NCBI GenBank assembly: GCA_965369325.1
Contig: CBDUQI010000106.1
Location: forward strand, 1-19,427
Direction of reading: 5' to 3'
DNA: 19,427 nucleotides
Origin: CBDUQI01 sp965369325
Lineage (GTDB): Bacteria > Pseudomonadota > Gammaproteobacteria > Steroidobacterales > JBCBZW01
Shown here: positions 7,788-14,636 of the stretch, piece after piece
Layout: every line of letters begins with the position of its first letter
How positions within the stretch are numbered: the stretch's first letter is position 1
Notes under the pieces: generated by a model
Database searches by the model: none
What the model was told of the DNA's origin: nothing
The model's input: only the letters and a program-made list of their open reading frames with translations
Program-made: the position numbers and the translations under genes

Positions 7788-8342
7788 ATGAAGGTAGATA
7801 GGCAAGGGCGCTGGGGCGCCTGGGCCGGTGCAGGTGCCGTAGTGCTTGCGGCGGTCTTATTGGCAATACCGGCATCCGCCGACGCGCCTGCCCGCAGCGG
7901 CAAGCAAGTGCTGGCGGAATGGACCGATGCGGTCAAGACCCCGCAGGGCAAGCAGAAGCGCCGCTTTCGCACCACCTACGACTGGGACACCGGTACCGCG
8001 ATGCGCGAGACCTTCGACTTGCAGGGCAAACGCCTGTCAATGCAAAAACTGAATTCGGCGCCGAGCCCCTCACCGCTCGAGATTGAGCGTGCGCGCCAGA
8101 TCGTGCTGGCCGATGTTGGAGTAGGTGAGATCGCCCGACGTCAGGGCGGCCTGCAACTGGATGGCGGGTTTACCTTAACCCAAGCCACCGGCGAGGGCCC
8201 GTGTGTGGCGGGCACCCGTTGTGTGCAGATGTTCCTGTTTGACGGTGAGAACGTGGTGCGCCATATGCTGGTGGACCTGCGGTCGGGACGCATCCTTGAG
8301 CCCGATTACATTCCGCCGCGCAATCGGGGGATCGCCCAATGA
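7788..8342 (+). CDS. Secreted protein resembling a copper amine oxidase N-terminal (N2/N3) domain
   Basis: A 184-residue exported protein. A signal peptide (about 1-31, ending IPASA) is followed by a basic region (45-90), a PSPSP linker and an alpha/beta domain (95-175) that opens SPLEIERARQIVLAD and closes with a strand pair around FLFDGENVVRHMLVDLRSGR. That layout (helix, then strands, then VDL..GR) resembles the small N2/N3 domains of copper amine oxidases; this is a by-eye comparison, and a PepSY-like fold is the alternative. It has two cysteines (C139, C145), possibly a disulfide. AAGGGGA at 7776-7782 supports the ATG. Its stop overlaps the next start as ATGA (8339-8342), so the two products are probably made together and may form one complex. 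Confidence 0.8.
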   Translation: MKVDRQGRWGAWAGAGAVVLAAVLLAIPASADAPARSGKQVLAEWTDAVKTPQGKQKRRFRTTYDWDTGTAMRETFDLQGKRLSMQKLNSAPSPSPLEIERARQIVLADVGVGEIARRQGGLQLDGGFTLTQATGEGPCVAGTRCVQMFLFDGENVVRHMLVDLRSGRILEPDYIPPRNRGIAQ

Positions 8343-9760
8343 AAATGAGCAAAATGACAAAGCAAATAGGCAAACTTCTGGCGCTTGGCCTGATCAGCAC
8401 GAGCGCACTGCTGGCGATGTCGCTGACCCCTGCCCAGACAGCGCTGGCGGCGCCGGATTGCAGCAACTACAGCAACAGCCAGTTAATCAGCTGGCCCGAG
8501 GCCAACCCCGTGTGGGAAATGTGCATGCGCCGCGCGCGGTTTTCCCGTCCGGTGCCCAACGGCTCCGGCATTGAGCTGTTCGAGGTGAGTTACAACGGGC
8601 ATCTGGTATTTGATCGATTTAACGTGCCCGTGCTCAACGTTGAGTATGCCCCTGGCGGTTGCGGTTGCTTTCGCGACTGGATAGATCAGGAAGTGCGGTT
8701 CGAGGCGATTAACCTCGGCGGTTGCGACAACGGTTTTTGCGAGACCGATCTGCCTGCCGAAACCACCTGCGACTGTGCGCCTGACAACTCTTGTGATGGC
8801 AATCCTAACAACGCGTGTAACGTGGATGTTGGGGATTTCACAGGTGTTTCCTCCTACCCTGAGGCAGACCGCTTTACGCTCACCACGCATACCGCTGCCG
8901 GCTGGTATCGCTATACGCTGAACTACACTTTCCACATGGATGGCACTTTCGAGCCGGACTTCGGTTTCAGCTCGACGCCCAATGGTTGTACCGACACCGA
9001 GCACTTCCACCACAGCTACTGGCGCATGGATTTCGATATCAATGGCCCGGGTGATGACACCATCTACCTGGAGTCGAGCGTCGGCAGTGCCGGTACCGAT
9101 ACCGACAGCGACGCTGTGTTCGACAACATGGACAACTGCATCGATGTGTCCAACCCGGATCAGCGCGATACGGACAGCGATGGGTACGGCAACGCATGCG
9201 ATGCTGACTTGAACAACGATGGCGTGATTAACTTTACCGATCTGCAGGCGTTGAAAGTAGTGTTCTTCTCCACTGACCCGGACGGTGACTTTACCGGCGA
9301 CGGCACTGTTGATTTTGAAGATTTGGCGGTAATGAAGGCGAGCCTGTTTGGCACGCCGGGCCCCAGTGGCCAGGTGTTGAGTTCAACGCCTGTGCTTGAA
9401 GAGGCTGGCGGTTATGTGGGCGATGTCGAGTCCTGGCGTGTGACCGACGGTGTTACCGGGCGTGGCTATCGCCTGGTGCCCGGGGCGCTGGATCAGGACC
9501 TGAAAGCCACCGCGTTCGATCCGATTCCGTTTGCGCATGGGGACTATTGGGTCACCGCTGCCCGCGATACCGAAGAGGACGACAATGCCAATAGCTGCCA
9601 GGCGCAGTTGAACAACTACATCAACGGCGAATCTACCGATGCTGAGGATGTGGTGTTGTGGTATCGCGTAGGTGATCTGCACGAAGGTCTGGACGAGTGC
9701 CAGTGTGGCCGGGTTGGCCCGAAACTGGTGCCGGTTGGCGACTGGTCACCCGCACCGTAA
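8339..9760 (+). CDS. Secreted copper amine oxidase-like protein with TSP3/dockerin-like insert
   Basis: 473 residues with a signal peptide (about 1-38, cut after ALAA). I align it by eye with the catalytic domain of copper amine oxidases: GIELFEVSYNGHLVFDRF with NVEYAPG (77-106) for the conserved strand pair, D116 near the catalytic-base position, GWYRYTLNY...DGTFE (188-205) gap-free with the topaquinone segment GNYDY...DGTIE, HFHHSYWRMDFDI (222-234) for the HxH copper ligands (H222, H224), ESWRV...GYRLVPG (364-382), DYWVT (402-406), and VVLWYRVGDLH with H448 as possible third ligand. The residues beside the putative cofactor Tyr190 are W and R rather than N and D/E, so activity is uncertain. 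Residues 253-342 are an Asp-rich insert: a TSP3-like unit, then two dockerin/EF-hand-like calcium loops. GGGGGA at 8326-8331 precedes the start; translation is coupled to the gene before. The N-terminal half is Cys-rich. Confidence 0.85.
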   Translation: MKMSKMTKQIGKLLALGLISTSALLAMSLTPAQTALAAPDCSNYSNSQLISWPEANPVWEMCMRRARFSRPVPNGSGIELFEVSYNGHLVFDRFNVPVLNVEYAPGGCGCFRDWIDQEVRFEAINLGGCDNGFCETDLPAETTCDCAPDNSCDGNPNNACNVDVGDFTGVSSYPEADRFTLTTHTAAGWYRYTLNYTFHMDGTFEPDFGFSSTPNGCTDTEHFHHSYWRMDFDINGPGDDTIYLESSVGSAGTDTDSDAVFDNMDNCIDVSNPDQRDTDSDGYGNACDADLNNDGVINFTDLQALKVVFFSTDPDGDFTGDGTVDFEDLAVMKASLFGTPGPSGQVLSSTPVLEEAGGYVGDVESWRVTDGVTGRGYRLVPGALDQDLKATAFDPIPFAHGDYWVTAARDTEEDDNANSCQAQLNNYINGESTDAEDVVLWYRVGDLHEGLDECQCGRVGPKLVPVGDWSPAP

Positions 9761-9803
9761 TCCAAGCGCTGTACACGCGCGCGAGATACCTCAGGCATCG
9801 CAT

Positions 9804-10085
9804 ATGAGTTTGCGTCAAGAAGTGGAAAAACTGCTACCCAACTGGTCCAGTTGGTATCCCAGTGTTTTTGACGCGGCCAGAGATCTGGGGCTGATTCGCG
9901 CGCGCGTGTGCTCGCCTTCCTCATTGTTGCTGTCCAACCGGCACTCTGCGATTCAATCGCAAGCCGAGATTGCACACAAGGAGCAATGGGGTGGCATTCT
10001 GGATAATTCCGGTAACTCCCCTTCCGGCGAAGGGAAGGGGAGTAAGCGACGGCGCAAACGGCATGCCCGGCGCTCGCGCGATTGA
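9804..10085 (+). CDS. Small hypothetical protein with basic C-terminal tail (uncertain)
   Basis: A possible 93-residue protein, the only plausible reading between the oxidase-like gene and the glycosylase. The first 35 residues (MSLRQEVEKLLPNWSSWYPS, then a helical stretch) look protein-like, while the tail is strongly basic (SKRRRKRHARRSR). The ATG at 9804 lacks a good ribosome binding site, and a strong inverted repeat lies inside the 3' part (10015-10043), as would be expected of a non-coding terminator region. I do not recognise the family. If it is not a gene, then 9761-10222 is a 462-base intergenic region holding that hairpin and the candidate promoter of the next gene. Confidence 0.35.
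   Translation: MSLRQEVEKLLPNWSSWYPSVFDAARDLGLIRARVCSPSSLLLSNRHSAIQSQAEIAHKEQWGGILDNSGNSPSGEGKGSKRRRKRHARRSRD
10015..10043. repeat. 11-bp inverted repeat (hairpin)
   Basis: ACTCCCCTTCC (10015-10025) and GGAAGGGGAGT (10033-10043) pair perfectly around a 7-base loop; an alternative inner pairing is CCCTTC/GAAGGG with loop CGGC. There is no T-tract. It could end transcription from the oxidase-like operon or be an intergenic repeat family member. Confidence 0.55.
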
Positions 10086-10185
10086 CCGCATCTGCTTGGT
10101 GAGTCCCAACTGACGGGAGACACGCGGCTTGATCCATCCGCCGCGCTCGCGTCGGATCCTACCGTCTGGGTATCGCACGGCTTGA

Positions 10186-10216
10186 TTGCCACGCTACCGC
10201 GTGGGTTGGCTATACT
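10186..10216 (+). promoter_or_regulatory. Possible promoter of the glycosylase gene, close to the start codon
   Basis: A -10 TATACT (10211-10216, 5 of 6) lies only 6 bases before the ATG at 10223; the best -35 is TTGCCA (10186-10191, 4 of 6) at a long 19-bp spacing. If used, the transcript would begin at or near the start codon (leaderless). Weak evidence. Confidence 0.3.
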
Positions 10217-10222
10217 GGGGCG

Positions 10223-11119
10223 ATGCCCGAATTTCCCGATATCGAATTGTATCTGCATGCACTGCGCCCGCGGGTTCAGGGCAGCACGCTCAATGGCGTG
10301 CGCATTAACAGCCCGTTTTTGCTGCGCTCGGTGCAACCACCGCTCAGCGAATGTTGCGAACGTAGGGTGATGGGCCTGGCGCGCTACGGCAAGCGCATCG
10401 TATTCTTGTTGGAAGATGAGTATGCGTTGGTCTTGCATTTGATGATCGCCGGTCGCTTGCAGTGGAAAGATACACCGTCCACCAAGCTCGCAAAGCGGGT
10501 ATTGGCACAGTTTGAATTTTCGCAGGGTGCGCTTCAATTGACTGAGGCAGGCACCAAGCGCCGCGCCTCGTTGTACGCGGTGCAAGGCGAGGTGGCGTTA
10601 CAGGCACACGACCCCGGCGGACTTGAAGTCACCGAAGCCACGCTGGCGCAGTTCGCCGAGCGTTTGCAAAGCGCCAATCACACGCTTAAGCGCGCGCTGA
10701 CCGATCCACGCCTGTTCAGCGGCATCGGCAACGCGTACTCGGATGAGATCCTTCATGCGGCGCGCCTTTCCCCAGTACAGCTCACCAGCCGGCTTAACGA
10801 CGCGCAGGTGGCGGCGTTGTTCGATGCGGTACTGCAGGTGCTGCAAACATGGGCGGCACGGTTGATTGAGCACGCGGGCGACAAGTTTCCGCTCAAAGTG
10901 ACCGCGTTCCGGCCGCAGATGGCGGTGCATGGGCGCTTTGGTCAGCCCTGCCCGGTGTGCGAGACCAGCGTCCAGCGCATTCGCTACGCAAGCAACGAGA
11001 CCAACTATTGCCCGCGATGTCAGACCGGTGGCAAGTTGCTGGCGGATCGCGCGTTGTCGCGTCTGCTTAAGAAAGACTGGCCCCGGAGTATTGAGGAATT
11101 GGAGAAGTTGCGCTCGTGA
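10223..11119 (+). CDS. Fpg/Nei-family DNA glycosylase
   Basis: 298 residues. It removes oxidised bases from DNA and nicks the abasic site (base excision repair) by family assignment. The N-terminus MPEFPDIE gives the catalytic Pro2 and Glu3; K57 (RYGKRI) is the conserved phosphate-contacting Lys. The helix-two-turn-helix motif is near 158-178 (TDPRLFSGIGNAYSDEIL, N170). A zinc finger has C243, C246, C263 and C266. The finger lacks the usual GRST arrangement before the third Cys (here SNETNYC) and continues into TGGKLLADRALSRLL, so it belongs to a clade distinct from classical MutM; whether its substrate is 8-oxoguanine or oxidised pyrimidines is open. Its stop overlaps the GTG of the next gene (GTGA, 11116-11119), so the two are coupled. 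Confidence 0.9.
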   Translation: MPEFPDIELYLHALRPRVQGSTLNGVRINSPFLLRSVQPPLSECCERRVMGLARYGKRIVFLLEDEYALVLHLMIAGRLQWKDTPSTKLAKRVLAQFEFSQGALQLTEAGTKRRASLYAVQGEVALQAHDPGGLEVTEATLAQFAERLQSANHTLKRALTDPRLFSGIGNAYSDEILHAARLSPVQLTSRLNDAQVAALFDAVLQVLQTWAARLIEHAGDKFPLKVTAFRPQMAVHGRFGQPCPVCETSVQRIRYASNETNYCPRCQTGGKLLADRALSRLLKKDWPRSIEELEKLRS

Positions 11120-12042
11120 GTCATCTTCGCCCATCGTCGATGGCCCTGCCGCGCTTCGAAACGCTTGATGGCGGATTGTCCGATGCTGCTGTCCAATCCT
11201 GGTCCGAGCAGGGGGTATTGTTGCTGGAGAATTTTTTTCCGTTGGCGCAGTGCCGCGTGCTACGCCAGCGGGCGGAGGCATTGGTGCAGGCCTGGGACCC
11301 GGAGGATGAGCGGGTGCGGTTTGCCGATGTGGGCAACAGCGCGACGGCCGATGCCCATCTGGCGGCCTCGGCCGAGGCGATCAGTATGTTCCTGGAGCAG
11401 GATGCGACCGACGCCCAAGGCAGGCTGCGCTGCGAGCGATGGCAGGCGGTCAACAAAATCGGTCATGCATTGCACGATGTTGATCCGGTATTTGACACGT
11501 TCTCGCGCGATCCCAGGCTCGCTCGCCTGAGCCGCTCGCTGGGCCTGAGCGCGCCGGTACTGGTGCAATCCATGTACATCTTCAAACAGCCGCGAATAGG
11601 CGGCGAAGTGTCGTTGCATCAGGACTCGACCTTCCTGTATTCGCAGCCGGAAACTTGTATTGGCTTATGGGTGGCGATTGAGGATGCTACGCTGCATAAC
11701 GGTTGTCTGTACGCGGCGCCGGGTGGGCATAAGGGGCCGCTGCGAAAACGCTTTCGGGCGGCGTATGCCAGTGTTGCGACCGGCGCTGATGAGGGCGAGG
11801 GCACCGTTGCCGCGCGGATGGAGATGCTGGATGACACGCCGTGGCCGGATACCCAGGTGCCGTTGCCGGTTGCGGCGGGCAGCGTGATTGTGCTGCATGG
11901 ACGGCTGCCGCACGGGTCCGGCCCCAATCACAGCGATCAGTCTCGTCATGCGTACTCGTTGCATTTGCGCGAGGCGGGCGCCCGCTGGCCGGCGGATAAC
12001 TGGTTACAGCGTTCGAGCGCACTGCCGCTGCGCGGATTCTAA
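11116..12042 (+). CDS. Phytanoyl-CoA dioxygenase (PhyH) family protein
   Basis: 308 residues; an Fe(II)/2-oxoglutarate-dependent oxygenase by family. The double-stranded beta-helix ligands are visible: H168 and D170 (SLHQDSTF), distal H266 (LPHGSGPN) and the 2-oxoglutarate Arg R277 (QSRHAYSLH). It resembles the PHYHD1-type branch, whose natural substrate is unclear. The GTG at 11116 overlaps the glycosylase stop, and GGAGAAG at 11101-11107 supports it; ATG 11140 is an alternative. Cytoplasmic, without signal peptide or membrane segment. The coupling to a DNA glycosylase is intriguing but may only reflect compact packing. The 3' end overlaps the convergent metallo-hydrolase by four bases. Confidence 0.9.
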   Translation: MSHLRPSSMALPRFETLDGGLSDAAVQSWSEQGVLLLENFFPLAQCRVLRQRAEALVQAWDPEDERVRFADVGNSATADAHLAASAEAISMFLEQDATDAQGRLRCERWQAVNKIGHALHDVDPVFDTFSRDPRLARLSRSLGLSAPVLVQSMYIFKQPRIGGEVSLHQDSTFLYSQPETCIGLWVAIEDATLHNGCLYAAPGGHKGPLRKRFRAAYASVATGADEGEGTVAARMEMLDDTPWPDTQVPLPVAAGSVIVLHGRLPHGSGPNHSDQSRHAYSLHLREAGARWPADNWLQRSSALPLRGF

Positions 12043-13436
12043 AGACTAAACACCCGATGGCTGTCGCCCTGTGCCGGCACCAGGCATTGCGAGCCCACCT
12101 GCTCGTGCAATAGCTGCGCAAATGCCTCCGCGGAGCCACGCTCGCCGTGGGTGATAAATATCTGCTTAGGCGCGACCCCGGCGCTGTTCACCCAGCGCAA
12201 CAGCTCTGCACGATCTGCGTGCGCGGATAGCCCGCCAAGCGGCTGGAACTGCGCCACCACCGGCACATCCTCGCCATGCATGCGTACTGTTTTTGCGCCT
12301 TCCATCATGGCGCGGCCACGGGTGCCGGATGCCTGGTAGCCCACCAACATAATGAGGTTTTTCTTGTCCGGAAGTAACCGCTTTAGGTGATGCAGTACGC
12401 GCCCTGCCGTGAGCATGCCGCTTGCCGAAATGACAATGCGCGGACCGTCCATTCGGTTTAGCGCCTTGCTCTCGTGCACGCTGCGATGAAAGTGCACATT
12501 GTTGGGGAACAGGCGCGAGCGGCCATCTTCCACCAGGTCGGCGTCCAGCGACAGGTCCTGCAGGTATTTGGTGTACAGGCGGGTGGCGTCCACGGCCATT
12601 GGCGAATCGATGTGGATAGGCACATCGGGCAGGCGCCCCTCGTTGATTAACTCGCGCAGCATCAGTGTAATGGACTGCGCGCGCCCGACCGCAAATGCCG
12701 GAATCAGTACTGTGCCGCCGCGGGCCAGTGTCGGCGCGACGGACTTTTCAATCTGATCGGCCACCGGTTCATGTTCATGCTCTCGGTTGCCATAGGTGGA
12801 CTCAATCACTAGGGCGTCGCACTCGGGCATTGGGTCGGGATCGGAATGCAGCGGTACATCGTAACGGCCGACATCGCCACTGAAGACCACGCATTTTTCG
12901 CCGTCAGGGGTATCTACTTTAATCTGCACCATGGCCGAGCCAAGAATGTGGCCCATGTTCAGGAACCGCCCGCGCACACCAGGTCCCAGATCCAGCCACT
13001 GCGCGTACTGCACGGGGCGCATCAGGGCGATGGCCGCTTCGGCATCGTCGCTGGTGTACAGCGGCAGCGCGGGTTTGTGCTTACTGTACTTTTTCTTGTT
13101 GGCGTAGCGCGCGTCCTCTTCCTGAATATGCGCAGAATCCATCAGTAGCAGCTTGGCCAGATCCCGCGTGGCTGGCGTGCAGTGCACGGGGCAGTTCAGC
13201 CCGTCACGCACCAAGCGGGGCAGATAACCGGCATGATCGATGTGCGTGTGGGTGAGCATCAGATGCGAAATTTCAGCGGGTTTGAACAGCGTAGGCTGCC
13301 AGTTGAGTTTGCGCAGTTTCTTCAAGCCCTGAAACAGCCCAGCATCCACCAGTACTTTGGTCTTGCCGGTTTCCAGCAGGTGGCGTGAGCCGGTAACGGT
13401 GCCGGCGCCACCGTGGAAAGAGATTTTTGAACTCAT
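12039..13436 (-). CDS. Beta-CASP metallo-beta-lactamase-fold hydrolase (RNA-processing type)
   Basis: 465 residues. The metallo-beta-lactamase core has HTHIDH (H63, H65, D67, H68), H163 (MGHILGS), D188 (SGDVG) and H430 (ITHGE). Beta-CASP signatures are also seen: ESTYGNREH (from residue 212), VLIPAFAVGRAQ (243-254), SASGMLTAGRVLHH (337-350) and GGLSAHADR with H406. The family includes CPSF73/Int11-type nucleases, and bacterial members are thought to act on RNA. The start ATG at 13434-13436 gives MSSKISFHGGAGTVTGS, the usual N-terminus; the in-frame extension upstream runs into the rhomboid gene. The gap from the rhomboid gene is only 4 bases, so the two form an operon. Confidence 0.94.
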   Translation of the reverse strand: MSSKISFHGGAGTVTGSRHLLETGKTKVLVDAGLFQGLKKLRKLNWQPTLFKPAEISHLMLTHTHIDHAGYLPRLVRDGLNCPVHCTPATRDLAKLLLMDSAHIQEEDARYANKKKYSKHKPALPLYTSDDAEAAIALMRPVQYAQWLDLGPGVRGRFLNMGHILGSAMVQIKVDTPDGEKCVVFSGDVGRYDVPLHSDPDPMPECDALVIESTYGNREHEHEPVADQIEKSVAPTLARGGTVLIPAFAVGRAQSITLMLRELINEGRLPDVPIHIDSPMAVDATRLYTKYLQDLSLDADLVEDGRSRLFPNNVHFHRSVHESKALNRMDGPRIVISASGMLTAGRVLHHLKRLLPDKKNLIMLVGYQASGTRGRAMMEGAKTVRMHGEDVPVVAQFQPLGGLSAHADRAELLRWVNSAGVAPKQIFITHGERGSAEAFAQLLHEQVGSQCLVPAQGDSHRVFSL

Positions 13437-13440
13437 AAAA

Positions 13441-14346
13441 TTAACTTGGCAGCAGCTGCGAGTGATAAGAAGCCAATCCGACTGCCCAGGCGGTGCATAA
13501 GAGCCCCAGCGCAATGGCACCGAAAACTGTTTGCGGGATCGCCAACATGCGTTCGGCCCGCTCCAGCTTACCCCACATCAGCCCAAGCAGCCCACCGCAT
13601 AAAAAGCCAGTGACATGCGCCATAATATCGGTGCGCTCACCGCCGACACCCAAAAATGCGAGCAAGGTAACGCCACCGATGACCGGGCCCCAACGATACG
13701 GCCAGCGCTCATCCTCCCTCTGAGCCAAGCGCTGGCCGAAGAAAAATACCGACAGTATGCCCAACGCCGCGAACACTGCGGTTGATGCGCCTACAGCCGC
13801 GTGGGTTGGGGGCTGGATCACAACATTCAGGGCATTGCCCGCCGCACCGCCGAGTAACACGCTGAGCAGCGCCACGCCGGGGCCCAGTGCCTGTGCAGCC
13901 ACCAGGATAAACAGCGTGCCGAAAATCAGATTGCCTATCAGGTGCGGTAAATCCAGATGCAGTGTCAGCGCGGTAAACACCCGCCACCATTGCCCATCGG
14001 CTACCAGTGCGCCCTGCAGGCGACCCGCGGCGTACCAGTCGGTGTGGGAGTAGGTTTGAAACCATGCACTGAGCAGCAGCACGCCGATGTAGCCAAACAC
14101 GGCGGTGGTGGCATCGAATTTAGCCTTGCCAGCGTCGGCCATTGGACGCGGACGATTTTCCAGCTCGTACAGATCGATTTGCTCGCGCGCCCAGGCGGCT
14201 TGCGCACTCGGCACCAGCAGCAGCGGGGTCTGCCCGTCCCGCGCAAATTCGTAGTCGATGCCGAGCGCATGCAGTACCAATGCGTGTTCCATACACTTGG
14301 CGGGCGAAGGGCAGGGCAGCGGTGTGAGGGTGATCTGCTCAGACAT
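13441..14346 (-). CDS. Rhomboid-family intramembrane serine protease with N-terminal soluble domain
   Basis: 301 residues. Residues 1-78 form a soluble region (CMEHALVLHALGIDYEFARD) resembling the small DUF2007-like folds often found before bacterial rhomboids. Membrane segments follow from about residue 80. The rhomboid fold is shown by WWRVFTALTLH (W120-H130), HLIGN (H135, N139), the nucleophile GAST (S188) and the catalytic H244 in MAHVTGFLCGG, so both residues of the Ser-His dyad are present. The start ATG (14344-14346) has no clear ribosome binding site. It is first in a two-gene operon with the beta-CASP hydrolase, and divergent from the M48 protease. Its substrate is unknown. Confidence 0.92.
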   Translation of the reverse strand: MSEQITLTPLPCPSPAKCMEHALVLHALGIDYEFARDGQTPLLLVPSAQAAWAREQIDLYELENRPRPMADAGKAKFDATTAVFGYIGVLLLSAWFQTYSHTDWYAAGRLQGALVADGQWWRVFTALTLHLDLPHLIGNLIFGTLFILVAAQALGPGVALLSVLLGGAAGNALNVVIQPPTHAAVGASTAVFAALGILSVFFFGQRLAQREDERWPYRWGPVIGGVTLLAFLGVGGERTDIMAHVTGFLCGGLLGLMWGKLERAERMLAIPQTVFGAIALGLLCTAWAVGLASYHSQLLPS

Positions 14347-14636
14347 CGAATCAATGTGTTACCGCGGCGGCCGGATTTCAAGTGCCAGGAGGCATTGAAG
14401 CGTCCGTGGCTGCCCCACGGCGGCCGCCTGGCCGGGGCTGCGGAAATGGCGGCGTGGGAGCACCATAAGGGCTTAGCTTTGCTGCGTCGCACAAATAAAG
14501 GGGGTGTTGTCGACGGCGGGCTTGTGCCGCAACAGCCTTGGAGCTATCGTTTTCGCTATCAACCTGGGCGGCGATTGATCGCGCCCAGGCCCCGTTGCTG
14601 GGCAACTTTTGTCGGTCGGACCGGTCTTAGACTCCT
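14347..14636. other. Divergent intergenic region (290 bases)
   Basis: It lies between the start of the rhomboid gene (-) and the start of the M48 gene (+) and must hold both promoters, but no box pair of good quality was found. Visible elements are a small hairpin CCGTGG/CCACGG (14404-14409/14415-14420), the interrupted inverted repeat at 14563-14589, and a short stem GTTGC/GCAAC followed by TTTT (14594-14610). No convincing gene was seen on either strand. Confidence 0.6.
14563..14589. repeat. Interrupted inverted repeat upstream of the M48 gene
   Basis: CCTGGGC + GCGAT pairs with ATCGC + GCCCAGG, 12 pairs around a TG centre with one unpaired G (14570). It lies about 48 bases before the M48 start. 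It could be an operator or part of a leader structure. Confidence 0.5.

Noticed and set aside
9616..10137. 173-codon minus-strand frame over the spacer and the oxidase-like 3' end
   Set aside because: It overlaps conserved C-terminal coding sequence on the plus strand, has no ribosome binding site and no protein-like composition.
9953..10585. 210-codon minus-strand frame over the glycosylase 5' end
   Set aside because: It is antisense to the catalytic N-terminus of the Fpg-like gene; Gln/Arg/Ala-rich, with no domain.
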